DNA from: Platerodrilus igneus
Taxonomy: Eukaryota > Arthropoda > Insecta > Coleoptera > Lycidae
Assembly: GCA_036346225.1 (NCBI GenBank)
Contig: JARFIW010001177.1
Coordinates: forward strand, 1,272,501 to 1,336,500
Reading direction: 5' to 3'
Length of the DNA stretch: 64,000 nt
The translations under genes were made by a program, and so were the position numbers. A model generated the notes under the pieces. That model did no database searches. It saw only the letters and a list, made by a program, of their open reading frames with translations, and was not told the origin of the DNA. Of the stretch, positions 20,279 to 30,817 are shown piece by piece (positions within the stretch are counted from its first letter, which is position 1; each line of letters starts with the position of its first letter).

Positions 20279-21503
20279 AATTGTGCAAAGACGAATGGAA
20301 AAACGAGCTGAAGAAATACTAGGAGAAGACCAATTTGGGTTTAGGCGAAACAGGGGAACACGGGAGGCTATTTTAGCTCTGAGAGTGATAATGGAGAAAA
20401 CAATAGAAAAAGGGGAAAGCATGTATATAGGGTTTGTAGATCTGGAAAAAGCATTCGACAATGTAAATTGGAAAAAAATGTTTGAAATACTCAAAAGGAT
20501 TGGAATGAGTTATAGGGATAGACGAATAGTACATAGCTTATACAAAAAGCAAACAGCAGTAATAGAATTAGGGCAGGAACGTAGAGAAGTAAACATTAGG
20601 AAAGGGGTGAGACAGGGATGTGCCCTATCCCCATTGATTTTTAACTTGTACATAGAAGAGGCAATGAATACTGTCAAATGCAGGAAGACATTTGGAATTA
20701 CTATGCAGGGACAAAAAATTGATATGCTTAGATTTGCAGATGATATAGTGGTATTGGCGTCTAGCAAGGAAGAGTTAGAAGCTGCTCTTAATGAAATGGA
20801 AACGATTCTAACAGAGAGATACGGTATGAAAATTAACAAAACTAAAACTAAAGTTCTAGTTTGCAAAGGTGGGGAAAGTAAATCAAAAACAAGAATACAA
20901 GTATATAACACGAACTTACAAGAGGTTAAGGATTTCTGCTACCTAGGAAGCCAAATAACGCAAGATGGGAAAAGCACAAAAGATATAAAACAAAGATTAG
21001 CACAAGGTCGTGCTACATTTAACAAGAAAAAGCAACTACTGTGCTCAAAGACCACAAACATAGAAACAAGGAAAGGATTGCTTAAAACATATGTGTGGAG
21101 CGCAGCACTGTACGGCTGTGAAGCCTGGACAGTAGGAGAAGCGTACAAGAAAAAGGTAGAAGCCTTTGAAATGTGGTGTTACAGGCGTATGATGAAGATA
21201 TCATGGACAGACAAAGTTAAGAACGAAGAGGTACTAAAAATGGTAGGGGAAGAAAGAAATATGTGGAAAACGGTAAAAAATAGGAGAGATAGGATGATAG
21301 GCCACATACTACGGCATGAGGGAATAGTGCGGAATACTTTAGAAGCAGAGATAGGAAAAAAGAGAAGAAGAGGCAGACCTAGATTAGACTACTGCACACA
21401 GATAGTAAAAGATGTAGGCTGTAGAGGTTTCAGGGAGATGTGTAGGCTAGCCCAGAATAGAAATCAATGGAGGTACGCATCCAACCAATCCCAAGATGGA
21501 TAA
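20259..21503 (+). CDS. RTE-like reverse transcriptase and C-terminal domain (copy A)
   Basis: A 414-codon open stretch holding the catalytic RT palm: GFVDLEKAFDNV (motif A Asp), GVRQGCALSPLIFNLY (motif B), LRFADDIVVLA (motif C) and KTKVLVCKGGE. The C-terminal part has LYGCEAWT, MWCYRRMMKISWTDKV, MIGHILRHEG and the basic KKRRRGRPRLDYC, as in BovB/RTE-type proteins. All catalytic residues are intact, but the upstream part of the protein is in other frames, so no complete polyprotein can be made from this locus. Confidence 0.88.
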   Translation: MSKILTRIVQRRMEKRAEEILGEDQFGFRRNRGTREAILALRVIMEKTIEKGESMYIGFVDLEKAFDNVNWKKMFEILKRIGMSYRDRRIVHSLYKKQTAVIELGQERREVNIRKGVRQGCALSPLIFNLYIEEAMNTVKCRKTFGITMQGQKIDMLRFADDIVVLASSKEELEAALNEMETILTERYGMKINKTKTKVLVCKGGESKSKTRIQVYNTNLQEVKDFCYLGSQITQDGKSTKDIKQRLAQGRATFNKKKQLLCSKTTNIETRKGLLKTYVWSAALYGCEAWTVGEAYKKKVEAFEMWCYRRMMKISWTDKVKNEEVLKMVGEERNMWKTVKNRRDRMIGHILRHEGIVRNTLEAEIGKKRRRGRPRLDYCTQIVKDVGCRGFREMCRLAQNRNQWRYASNQSQDG

Positions 21504-22060
21504 ACTAATGACGAAAAGATAACTGTGCGTAAACATGATGATTATTATAAGTAACTACAAGAATTGGTTGGGCAATATTCTCGAATAATGTTAAGTGTGT
21601 GAAAGGATTTACTAAAAACCATTATTTCGGCAAATGTCTAAGTGTTGGGGGATCTTGGTAGCCACAGGTTGCTTAACCTCTTTCACTGAATCTCGGTAAA
21701 ATAGGGTATAAAATTAGAAAACAATAGAAAGGGAACGAGCTGAATACACATACTCCCTGAAAAGAAGAAAAGAAGAAAAAGAAGAAAACCACCAAAAACG
21801 CAAAATCAAAGAAGCTGCCTATATAACCCTACATAAAAATAACTGCGTTGCAAACGAATCCGTGACTTTCAGTAAACAATGGATTCCATTACTAAAAGAA
21901 ATAACAAATGAAAATCAAATGCCCACAATATCTAGATAGCATTGCAAGTTTTTCCCGGGTTTTCCTTGCAATATTAACATGAAATACAGCCTACATACAT
22001 GATTTCTATTTATACATAAAATAACTAATTACATAAAAATAAGCATAGTAACAATCCTTG
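21504..22060 (+). other. RTE copy A 3' UTR with a Penelope-like C-terminal fragment
   Basis: 21,504-21,760 matches the post-ORF region of copy B at 43,160-43,410 (shared GTCTAAGTGTTGGGGGATCT). From about 21,775 to 21,945 a different sequence encodes a basic stretch followed by KEAAYITLHKNNC and FSKQWIPLL, which resembles the extreme C-terminus of GIY-YIG Penelope-like proteins; it looks like a small inserted fragment. Confidence 0.45.
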
Positions 22061-22067
22061 TAAAACA

Positions 22068-22746
22068 GCATTGGTATCTGACAAGTATAAATCCACAATA
22101 AGGTTACCTCAAAACCATATACAATCTCCGTTGAACAGTATTGGTATCTGACAAGTGTAAACCCGCCATAGGGTCGCCTCAGATCCATATACAATCTTCA
22201 TAGAACAACATTGGTATCTGACAAGTGTAAACCCGCCATAGGGTCGCCTCAGATGCATATACAATCTTCATAGAACAACATTGGTATCTGACAAGTGTAA
22301 ACCCGCCATAGGGTCGCGTCAGATGCATATACAATCTTCATAGAACAACATTGGTATCTGACAAGTGTAAACCCGCCATAGGGTCGCCTCAGATCCATAT
22401 ACAATCTTCATAGAACAACATTGGTATCTGACAAGTGTAAACCCACCATAGGGTCGCCTCAGATCCATATACAATCTTCATAGAACAACATTGGTATCTG
22501 ACAAGTGTAAACCCGCCATAGGGTCGCCTCAGATCCATATACAATCTTCATAGAACAACATTGGTATCTGTAAGTGTAAACCCACCATAGGGTCGCCTCA
22601 GATCCATATACAATCTTCATAGAACAACATTGGTATCTGACAAGTGTAAACCCGCCATAGGGTCGCCTCAGATCCATATACAATCTTCATAGAACAACAT
22701 TGGTATCTGACAAGTGTAAACCCGCCATAGAGTCGCCTCAGAACCA
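22068..22746. repeat. 70-bp minisatellite, about ten units
   Basis: Units of 70 bases (one of 69) containing GTGTAAACCCGCCATAGGGT, CGCCTCAGATCCATATACAA and CATTGGTATCTGACA. The inner units are almost identical and the outer ones more diverged, the usual pattern of unequal exchange. It lies within RTE copy A and is absent from copy B. The long tandem open frames on the minus strand are artefacts of the repeat. Confidence 0.95.
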
Positions 22747-22879
22747 TGTTAAAATCTACCAAAGAGGTAACTTAAATCATAATGAATTTTCCCCCTCAAA
22801 ATAAATATAAAAAAAAACGACTACTTAAGCCTTTCAATAATGCAATCGCACACTTCTTTAATAACCACCCTTTCAATTG

Positions 22880-23264
22880 TATAAATAGAAACATGTTAAA
22901 GAATGTTGGCTGAAACGCAGACACAAAAACGGTAGCAGTCTTTTGAAATGCTCCAGATGTATGAGGACGATAGCATAAACAGACAAAAATAATAACAAAT
23001 AAGTTACAGAAATAGTATGGGAACAAGGATATCTGGGGAAAAAGAGAAATAGTAGGGCGGAATACGTTCTAAGGCATTTTTGGGGAATAGTATGTAATAT
23101 ATTACAAGCAGAGATAGGAAAAAAGAGGTAGATGTAGACCTAGATCAGACAGTTATAGATGCAAACTGTGCATATTTCAGGGAAATCTGTAGGTTAGTTC
23201 AGAATAGGGAACAATGATGGTACGCGTCTAACCAGTTCTAGGACTGAAGACCTAATGATGATGA
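22880..23264 (+). pseudogene. Second, decayed RTE C-terminus before the tail of copy A
   Basis: A diverged duplicate of the protein end: the region from GATGTATGAGGACGATAGCAT (split reading near 22,955) to CTAATGATGATGAT corresponds to the MWCYRRMM...HILRHEG...RNRNQW segment of the ORF ending at 21,503. Stops and frame breaks are present throughout. The same composite order, UTR then C-terminus remnant then ATG tail, is seen in copy B and in the fragment at 31 kb. Confidence 0.75.
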
Positions 23265-23925
23265 TTTTGAAAATGGTTATTTGGAACCGAAACGCGTAAA
23301 GCATGAAAATACATGAAAACCGATGAAAACAAATTGAGTTGTTTTACTTATACCTGACCATTTTCCAGGAACATTCATTACTATTTATATATGGTCAAGA
23401 ACATTTATATCTTAATATATATACACATATATATGTATATACAGGGTGCCCTATTTCTTACACGTTGTATGGGTAACTCTGGTATTTGTGACATTAGAGA
23501 AAAGGTTAAATAGGGAAAGTAGTGCAGTTTTTAATGCTGAGTTCAGCCATGAAGAGATAATTAACATACAAGGTGTAGCAAAAGCGTTATACCAAAATAA
23601 CAAAATTTTGATCTTTTTTGTTTTGCTTCGTGGTTCATTTATTGTGATGGATACAGTAAAACGTTGTAGATGTTTTTTACATTATTTTAAAAGGAGAATA
23701 GCTAAACTCATTTGTTTTTACATGGCTTTGGTCATGTTTGAGTAAATAAGTGAGGTTATGTTTTTTTAAATAGAAACCATAATTGGTGGTAGTTCTGATA
23801 GAAAGGCATTTTTTTTCTCTTTTCATTGATTTACTACAGTGTACATGTTCAATATAAAAATTTTTGAAAAATTTTGTTTTTATCTAATACGAAACTTGGT
23901 ATTAAATAATAAAATACTTATGCAT

Positions 23926-24404
23926 CATCACCATCATTATTAGGCCTTCAATCCTGAAATTAGCTAGACGTGTACCCTCATTGCTTCCTATTCTAAACCT
24001 ACACGTTTCTCTAAAATTTGCACAGTTTGCTTCTATCTAGGTCTACATCTACCTCTTTTTTCCTATCTCTGCTTGTAATATATCCCATACTATTACACAA
24101 GAATGCCTTAGAACGTATTCTGCCTTTTATTTCTTCTATTTTTTTCTTCAGATATTTTTGTTCCTCTTCTATTTCAAGAATCTATTTGTTATTAAGTTTG
24201 TCTGTCCATGCTATCATCCTCATACATCTGAAGCACAGCATTTCAAAAGGCTGCTACCGTTTCTCTGTCTGCTTTTCAGACTGCCCGTATTTCATTGGCA
24301 TACTGTGCTGTGCTCCACACTTATGCTTTCAACAATTTTCTTCTTGTTCTATGTTTGTTGTCTTTCATCATAGGCGCTGTTCCTTCTTGTTATAACTTGT
24401 TATA
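23926..24404 (-). mobile_element. RTE-like 3' fragment (copy E) inside the mariner-like element
   Basis: The minus-strand copy of the RTE family 1 3' end: the ATG tail (as CATCATCACCATCATTATTA) at the left, the C-terminus remnant to about 24,400. It is flanked by the 10-bp duplication ACTTATGCAT at 23,916-23,925 and 24,405-24,414. It is strongly 5'-truncated and non-functional. Confidence 0.88.
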
Positions 24405-24482
24405 ACTTATGCATGATGTAACAAAAATATCAAAAACAAATTATGTTAAAAATTTTAAATATAATATCACTTCATAAGGTGT

Positions 24483-25490
24483 TCACAGTGCCCACCATTT
24501 TGTTGAAGGCACAGCTTGTGTATCAATGCTTGCAATTGCTGTTAGGATTCTAGCTATTAAATTCTCAAGCGTTTGAGGAGTAGTAGAATACACTTTATTT
24601 TTTAAATCACCCCACAAATGAAAATTTAATGGCGTAAGTTGTAGTGAACGAGCAGGCCAATCAATTTCCATTTTATTACCAATCACGTGCTCAAACGATC
24701 AGTTAAATATTGCTTCACTGATGTACCACCGTGTGCAGGGACACCATTGTGTTGGAAATACTTCAGTCTGTAATGGATGTTAAGAGGTAATTCATCCAAA
24801 TATTCTTTCAGTTGGTGCTTTAAGAAATTTAAGTAATTTGCTGCGGTCAAATTGTCATTATAAAAAAAAAATCCAACAATTTTTCCACAAAATATTCCAC
24901 ACCAACAATTAATACCAAATTGATGTTAATCTTTGAATTCACGCACAAGTTTAGAATTTTCTTGAGAATAAAATACTTTGTTATGCTGATTAAATATTCT
25001 GTTATTTGTAAATTTAGTCTCGTCAGTAAACATAATGGTTCTCCAAAAATATGAATCCTCTTCACATTTATTAAGGTACCAACGACAAAATGTTATAAGT
25101 CTTTGATTATCCACTGGATACAATGCATTCGAAACAGAATAGTGATAGGGATAATATTTCCGACTTTTCAGAAAACACCTCACAGTCTCCTTAAAAGTTG
25201 CACAGTGGTTTGCAATTTCGGCAGTAGAAGAGTCTGGTTTATAGCTAAAAAACGCCAACACATTCGTTTCAACAGTTTCTTCATATTTTCTTAAGAATTT
25301 AAGTTTGGTAAATGCACCATATGCCTTAAGATTATTTTCAAGTTAGCTAAATATTCGACAGTGTGGTTGCTTACGTTCAATGTATCTTTCAAAGTACAAA
25401 TCCGCTGCTGCACATTAGTTACGATTCGAAGAATAGTAGCAAAAGAGCATGCCATTTTTTTCTTCATTTGTATAGGACATTCTAACTATT
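24483..25490 (-). pseudogene. Mariner-like DDE transposase, decayed
   Basis: Reading leftward, an N-terminal helix-turn-helix-like part (about 25,490-25,260) is followed by the catalytic domain. The first catalytic position is in MFTDETKF (Asp kept). The second motif reads FQHNGVPAHGG where QHDGAPAH is usual, and the third TPLNFHLWG where TPLDFFLWG is usual, so two of the three catalytic acids are Asn. Several frameshifts and stops are present. The family is the widespread arthropod mariner-type group with a DUF4817-like N-terminus. Confidence 0.85.
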
Positions 25491-26041
25491 AGAAGAAAAC
25501 AATGTACGTGTAAACACAAAATAACAGTATTATCTAATTTCTATTATTCAAACAAGTGAAATCTATTGTTATGTGTCATATGGCTACTTGATTCTTAAAA
25601 TCAGCTCAAATGTTCACATATTATTTAATACAAAGTTTCGTATTTCATAAAACAAATTTGTTTCAAAAGGAAAAATGCCTTTCTATCAGAACTACCACCA
25701 ATGATGGTTTCCATTCAAAAAAACATAACCTCACTTATTTACTTGAACATGACCAAAGACATGCAAAAACAACTAAGTTTATCTTATTCTGCTTTTAAAA
25801 TAATGTAAAAAACATCTACAACGTTTTACTGTATCTATCACAATAAATGAACCAGGAAGCAAAACAAAAAAGATCAAAATTTCGTTATTTTGGTATAACG
25901 CATTTGCTACACCCTGTATGTTAATTATCTTTTCATGGCTGAACTCAGCATTAAAAACTGCACTACTTTCCCTATTTAACCTTTTCTCTAAAGTCACAAA
26001 TAACAGAGTTACCCATACAACGTGTAAGAAATAGGGCACCC

Positions 26042-26043
<2 letters not shown>

Positions 26044-26084
<41 letters not shown>
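26044..26084. repeat. (TG)n(TA)n microsatellite
   Basis: A short TG run passing into about 36 bases of TA, directly at the right end of the mariner-like element. Confidence 0.95.
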
Positions 26085-26087
<3 letters not shown>

Positions 26088-28205
26088 CGTGGAAATTATG
26101 GGTTAGGAAAGATAGATAGGTCTAAAAAATAAATTTTTAACTACTGTGTATATAGGAAATAGGAACAATTTAGTTACGCGCCAAATTAATCAATTTAGAT
26201 ATTTAAAAACGGACGGATAATAAGATTCTTTTGTATTTCTAAATTGAAATGTAACATTTGGATAACGGGTAGAAGCTTTAGAGTACATGAAACCCAAGGA
26301 TACGTATAATTAGTTTTAATATTTTAAATCAAGCGCATCGGATAAGAAACGGAGTTTTTGAGTATAGAAAATGAATAATTTAAACGCATATTTCCATTTA
26401 ACTAAACGAAACGTTTGTTATACAAATCCTAAGAAACTCTAAAACTTGGAATTATAATTTTAAGCGGATAGTTTACTTCAAAGAAACACCTGATAGCTTA
26501 AATGTCAAGTTCAAGTAACTGAAATAATCGTTGGCACAAAATTCTGTAGAATTGAATGTAACGGTCATGCGACAAGCTATTAAAATAACAAATGCTTTGA
26601 AGACAAAGTGAAATGAAATATCCATAATGTAAAACAAACAGAGAGCGCGTATAAAAAGCGTTGGTAAAAACACTAGTCTAAAATACGCAGTAGTTTTGGA
26701 GGCCAACCACAATATCGATTTTCTGTAGCTTGAGTGGGATTCTAAAACATACAATAAATATGGAAAAAACAAGTGGTTGGACGTTGAAAACGGGGGAAAG
26801 CAATAAAATTGGTCGAAGGCTAGAAGTTTTGAGAAGCTCTCGTCGGTTAGATGTTTTTGAACAGATTACAATGTAATAACACGTCAAACTTGTAATTTTC
26901 GGACGTAGAAGTTTGTTACGTACAGAATTTGGAGAATCGGTTTTGAAAAATAAGCTTTTCGATGGAAATAGGGTCCGTAAAGGGTGTACGAAAGCATATA
27001 AATACACTGGGAGAGGTATTAGAGCTCTCTTATCTCTTACTTACTTGCTATTATGTGCTCTTACTTTGTACTAATTCTCGCTTATTCATTGACTTATAAT
27101 ACTACATCATATTTAAAAGTTTGTGAAACGCTGTTAGTAACGTATCGGTGATGTATTAAAAGTGTAATTTGCACAAGTGGTTGCTGGCTTATAAAAGGTG
27201 CTGTTAATACACGCTACGATCTAATGATAGTATGGTACTTGGGTAAGCGCATCGAGAAGTTTGAAACAAGTATGCGTGTAATGTAGTGATTATGGAAGAT
27301 TAAGCTTGGTCGAGACAATTATCCGGGTAGAAATGCTAAAGGTGGTTGCAGAGATTTGGATAGCGAGTAGAAATGAGTTAGATCCAGGTATAATAACGAA
27401 GTGTATGGACACAACAACGAGGGTTTTGGAACACATCTTCAGAGATAACGATGGAAGAAGCTTACTCCAAGTAAAGAAATTAATTTCTTGCTTTTACTTA
27501 AACATTTGTGCTGGTATTTTGTGCTTGAGTGTTTTGACTTATTGGGGGTGTACTTTATTACCATAAAAACTCATTTGAAGGGGTATATGTAATGGACAAT
27601 TGAGATTGATTATTTAAAAATATTTATTAATAACATAAAATGTTGTTGTAAGGAGTAAACGGGCCTTTAGCTTTATTTTAAACAAAATGTGAGGTTTAAA
27701 AGCATTTCAAGTCACTGGGTTATACTGAGCTCAACATAGACCAGAATAAAAATCAATTTAAGGTTGCATCACGGGCCCATCTACTCGTCTAAAATAAAAT
27801 TGTGGAAATATATACAAAATCAGGAATTTTAAAAAGATTTAGGGATTGAGATGGTAACATTTTAGGAAACTGTATATACAAATGGAAGCTTGTTAATATG
27901 TGTAAATAAAAAGGTTGTATGTCTTGTTGCATTATTTGAGTGCAAATTTCATTTGACTGTATTTGTGAGAAAAGAATGAACTTAGGATGGTAGGTATCCA
28001 AGAAAAAGCAGATTTTAGAGCTAGCGTGGGTGTGCAGACATAAGGAGGCGTTCCAAAGGTATTGTAAGAATTTTTTATTAATTTTTTTTAGAAAATTTTT
28101 ATGACGGCCCAACGACACTAGGGCTCGATTGGTCTTTAGAGGTAACCACTGCACTTTTATGGCCTACAATCCGTGGGGCGAAAATAGGAGTAGAGGAGTC
28201 CACTG

Positions 28206-28206
<1 letters not shown>
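26085..28206. other. Unassigned DNA, possible LTR-like promoter at 26,995
   Basis: No recognisable coding region. Open frames on both strands (76-121 codons) lack family signatures. The stretch 26,900-27,060 has a TATA motif followed by CT-rich sequence and could be a retroelement LTR or leader for the gypsy-type remnant at 29 kb, but no second LTR copy was found to confirm it. Confidence 0.35.
26995..27005 (+). promoter_or_regulatory. TATA-box-like element
   Basis: CATATAAATAC in a locally mixed-composition stretch, about 25-35 bases upstream of a GAGGTATTAGAGCTCTCTTA region where transcription could start. Confidence 0.25.

Positions 28207-28251
<45 letters not shown>
28207..28251. repeat. 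(TA)n microsatellite
   Basis: A TA run of about 45 bases. The sequence right after it (GTAATTAGTACAAGTC, then CATTTAT) recurs at about 58,664 without the microsatellite, so the run may mark the edge of a dispersed repeat. Confidence 0.95.
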
Positions 28252-28254
<3 letters not shown>

Positions 28255-29039
28255 ATTAGTACAAGTCGTTAAGAAAATCTATTCGCATTTATTAAACATA
28301 ATAAGATTTGTTCCAACCATACGTAAAAATAATCATGAATATGCAGTCAGAGCTAATACAGAATCTGCACATAATTGGATGTGGTAATTATTAGGTTGCT
28401 ATTTACGATGCGTTAATTAAACCCAATCTTCAAGTATTGCCCCGAGGCATTTAGAATTTATTGTACTGCCTATCAAATAACGTGCTACTGATTAGCAGGT
28501 AATTATACATTCAAATACATATACCGTTATGTGATCTAAATAGTTGTGCAGGTTATTGGATGTTCCATGGTTTTCCCTGTGAATTGTCACTTGATCAAAT
28601 CTCCTTGCAGTTGTTTTTTATTTTCCAATAGATTAGTTCTATATAATAAGGTTAAGGTGGTACTACCGTTCAGCGTTGGCAACTACAAAGATGTGCGATA
28701 ACATTAGGCTATGAAGTCAATAGCGTGTTAGAAAAAGCAACTTAATAAGACATCCTCAGGCTTGTGAGACAGAGAAGATGATGTAGTTAGGCTAATGTGT
28801 GTTTGGAAGTAGATTAATATATGTCTATCTCTCATGCGATCACATACAGTCCACATAGAAAAAATCACAATATATATTTTATGAGAGTAGATTCGTTCAC
28901 TTTTACATTGGTTTAAATGAGAGTAGATTTTGTAACCGTGTTGATGGTTTTTCCTTACTCTTATACACCGACTTCTTATCGCCATACTGATTTATAAGCT
29001 GATTTGCATGGGTCCTAACTAATGATTTATATATTATCG
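28252..29039. other. Unassigned DNA
   Basis: The first 45 bases resemble 58,664-58,710; no gene was recognised in the rest. Open frames are short and unconserved in appearance. Confidence 0.35.
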
Positions 29040-30620
29040 AAGTTCCTGCCAGTGCAGATCAAAAATTTAAAAACGATGTGAGTGAAATGACATTTTGTTG
29101 TTGGAATTGTAATAAAAGTGGTCACACAGTCATTTAATGTGATGCAGCGCGTCGTCGTCAATATTGATACCCAAGTGAAAATCCTGATTGTGGTGTAGCA
29201 ACTTCTACTAAATGTCGTAGGTTTTCAGGAAACGTCCCGACGAGAAATTGAATGGTCGAGCAATTTTTTCACGTGCATTTACTAACCCGATTCTTTATAT
29301 GAAAAATCTAGTTAAGATTCAAAGTGCCGATTTCGTTAAAAATAAGGTTATATTAGATTAGGTTTTTAAGAATTCTACACCCAATTAAGGACCTCATGTT
29401 AATGTTGAAATTTTAGGTTATGTGTTACTTGGATTGCTGGATTCATGTGTCAGTACGACATCTTTTGGACCTAAAGGCTGAAATTCATTAGATTTATTGA
29501 AGATACCGTTAAATAAAGATTCTCATTCCTGCTGTACTGTAGGGAATGGTCAGAAAGTTAATAGTTTAGGAATAATTACCTTTCTGATTACTTTGAGAGA
29601 ACGCACCGGTACTGCAGGAATATTAGTTGTGCTTGTAGTTAAACCGTACGTTAATTTTAGTAATTGATTTTTGGTCATCTATTGCTTTAATCCTCGACAT
29701 TATGAAAGGCCAATGGCAGCTTACCAATTGTGATGTTTTATCTGTGGATGATACGATAAATAACACCTTTTTACGGTTAGCTCATTATTTATTCCCGATC
29801 AACGTTATAGAATAGAACAATTAGTTAATAAGCATTTTACAGGATATCCTGGTGAACCTATAGGTTGAACGACTCTAATAGAACATGAGATTAAGGTCTT
29901 TTCAAAGCCGATTAAACAGAGATATTATTCAGTGTCGCTGTTTATGCAAAAGCATATCGATGACGAATTAGAGAAATGTTAAAGGCATGTGCTTGTGAGC
30001 GTTGAAGCAACGTTTGGTCTAGTCGGATCCTGTAGATCGAAAAGCGTGATAATAATTAGTTACCGATTTTGTGTTGATCTCTGTCCAGTTAGTAAAGCTA
30101 TAGAGAGAGGTACGTTCCCTTTGCCTTACGTTTTTTCCATTTTAAATCAACTTCGAGACGCAAAGTACAGTACTTCATTGTATATTAAGTCTGCATATTA
30201 ATAGGTCACTGTTGCTAAGGAATCCTGTCAGTATACAGTCTTTATGGTACCAAATCGTGGTTTATTTGAATTTCGTTTTTTTGTCTTTTGGATTGCATAA
30301 TGCTCCAGCTACATGGCAACGTTTGATAGATATTGTGTTAGGTTCCGGTTTAGAGGCATGCATTTTCGTATTTTTAAACGATATAGTTTTATGTACCCTT
30401 AATTGTGAAAAACCTGTTGACATATTGCAGTATTTACTCGTCTAAGTGGAGCAGGTCTAACCTTAGGTCTCAGAAAGTGTCAGTTTTGCAAGCCTGAACT
30501 TAAGTAAGTTGAATTGGTAGATGGTAAAGGATTACCCCCCGACTCTGTTGCCGTCACGCTAAGGGAAGAGTTTTACAATAAGGTTAACTAAAATCAACAA
30601 CGTTCTGACTGATAAATTTA
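29040..30620 (+). pseudogene. Ty3/gypsy-type retrotransposon gag end, protease and RT relic
   Basis: In order: a nucleocapsid zinc knuckle CCWNCNKSGHTVI (Cys-x2-Cys-x4-His; last Cys follows a stop) and a second degraded knuckle; a protease active-site region with LGLLDSCVSTTSFG, where the usual DSG or DTG triad reads DSC; then the RT. RT landmarks are KPIKQRYYSVS, YRFCVDLCPVSKAI, FPLPYVFSILNQLRDAKY, TSLYIKSAY, LHNAPATWQRLID and FVFLNDIVLCT (FLND for the catalytic YLDD), then LSGAGLTLGLRKCQFC. Stops and frameshifts break it in many places. No RNase H or integrase follows, so the 3' half of pol is missing. Confidence 0.85.
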
Positions 30621-30817
30621 AGTATCTTTGTATCCAATAATTCCGCTACTTTTCGTGTATACAGGAGCGTTCCAGACTATTCATGTGGTTTTTCGCTAAA
30701 TTTCATATAACTAACCTAATTTGATAAATGCTTTTCTTCAACCTAATATTTGCTCAAATAACACACGCATGTAATAAGTGAAGCGAACTGAAAAGGTCAC
30801 CAGTATCAAGGGTATTT

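Larger units (their letters stand above)
18401..23264 (+). mobile_element. RTE-like non-LTR retrotransposon, copy A
   Basis: Inserted into the right Penelope-like copy with the 10-bp duplication TTTTGAAAAT on both sides. It is 5'-truncated by about 70 bases relative to copy B. It encodes an apurinic-type endonuclease and a reverse transcriptase, has no LTRs, and ends in short ATG repeats (TAATGATGATGAT), a tail style typical of RTE-clade elements. The 3' part from 21.5 kb is unusual: 3' UTR, a 70-bp minisatellite and then a second decayed copy of the protein C-terminus before the tail. Clade assignment rests on domain order and tail only. Confidence 0.88.
17165..23382 (+). mobile_element. Penelope-like element, right copy, split by an RTE-like insertion
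   Basis: An inverted relative of the left copy. Element sequence runs 17,165-18,400, is interrupted by a non-LTR element, resumes at 23,275 and ends near 23,382 (GGAACATTCATTACT, the same terminus as the left copy). The duplicated target TTTTGAAAAT is at 18,391-18,400 and 23,265-23,274. It starts deeper in the RT domain than the left copy, just before the YVDD motif. Inverted, differently truncated pairs are typical of Penelope-like insertions. Confidence 0.9.
23442..26043 (-). mobile_element. Tc1/mariner-like transposon with long inverted repeats
   Basis: Bounded by CAGGGTGCCCTATTTCTTAC and its reverse complement. The inverted repeats run about 440-475 bp (23,442-23,915 and 25,600-26,043), so each end encodes the same mirrored 86-99 codon open frames, which are not genes. 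A DDE transposase relic on the minus strand lies between. The flanks are TA-rich microsatellite, fitting TA target preference. An RTE fragment has inserted into its left part. Confidence 0.9.

Noticed and set aside
19415..20911. Several 100-166 codon minus-strand ORFs
   Set aside because: They are antisense shadows of the RTE-like endonuclease and reverse transcriptase.
22006..22683. Repetitive ORFs on the minus strand with regularly spaced repeats, superficially like a CRISPR array
   Set aside because: The 70-bp units are contiguous with no variable spacers, and the setting is eukaryotic. This is a minisatellite.
23446..26039. Matching 99- and 86-codon ORFs starting MPYFLHVVWV at both ends of the mariner-like element
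   Set aside because: They are the two arms of the terminal inverted repeat read inward, not a gene pair.
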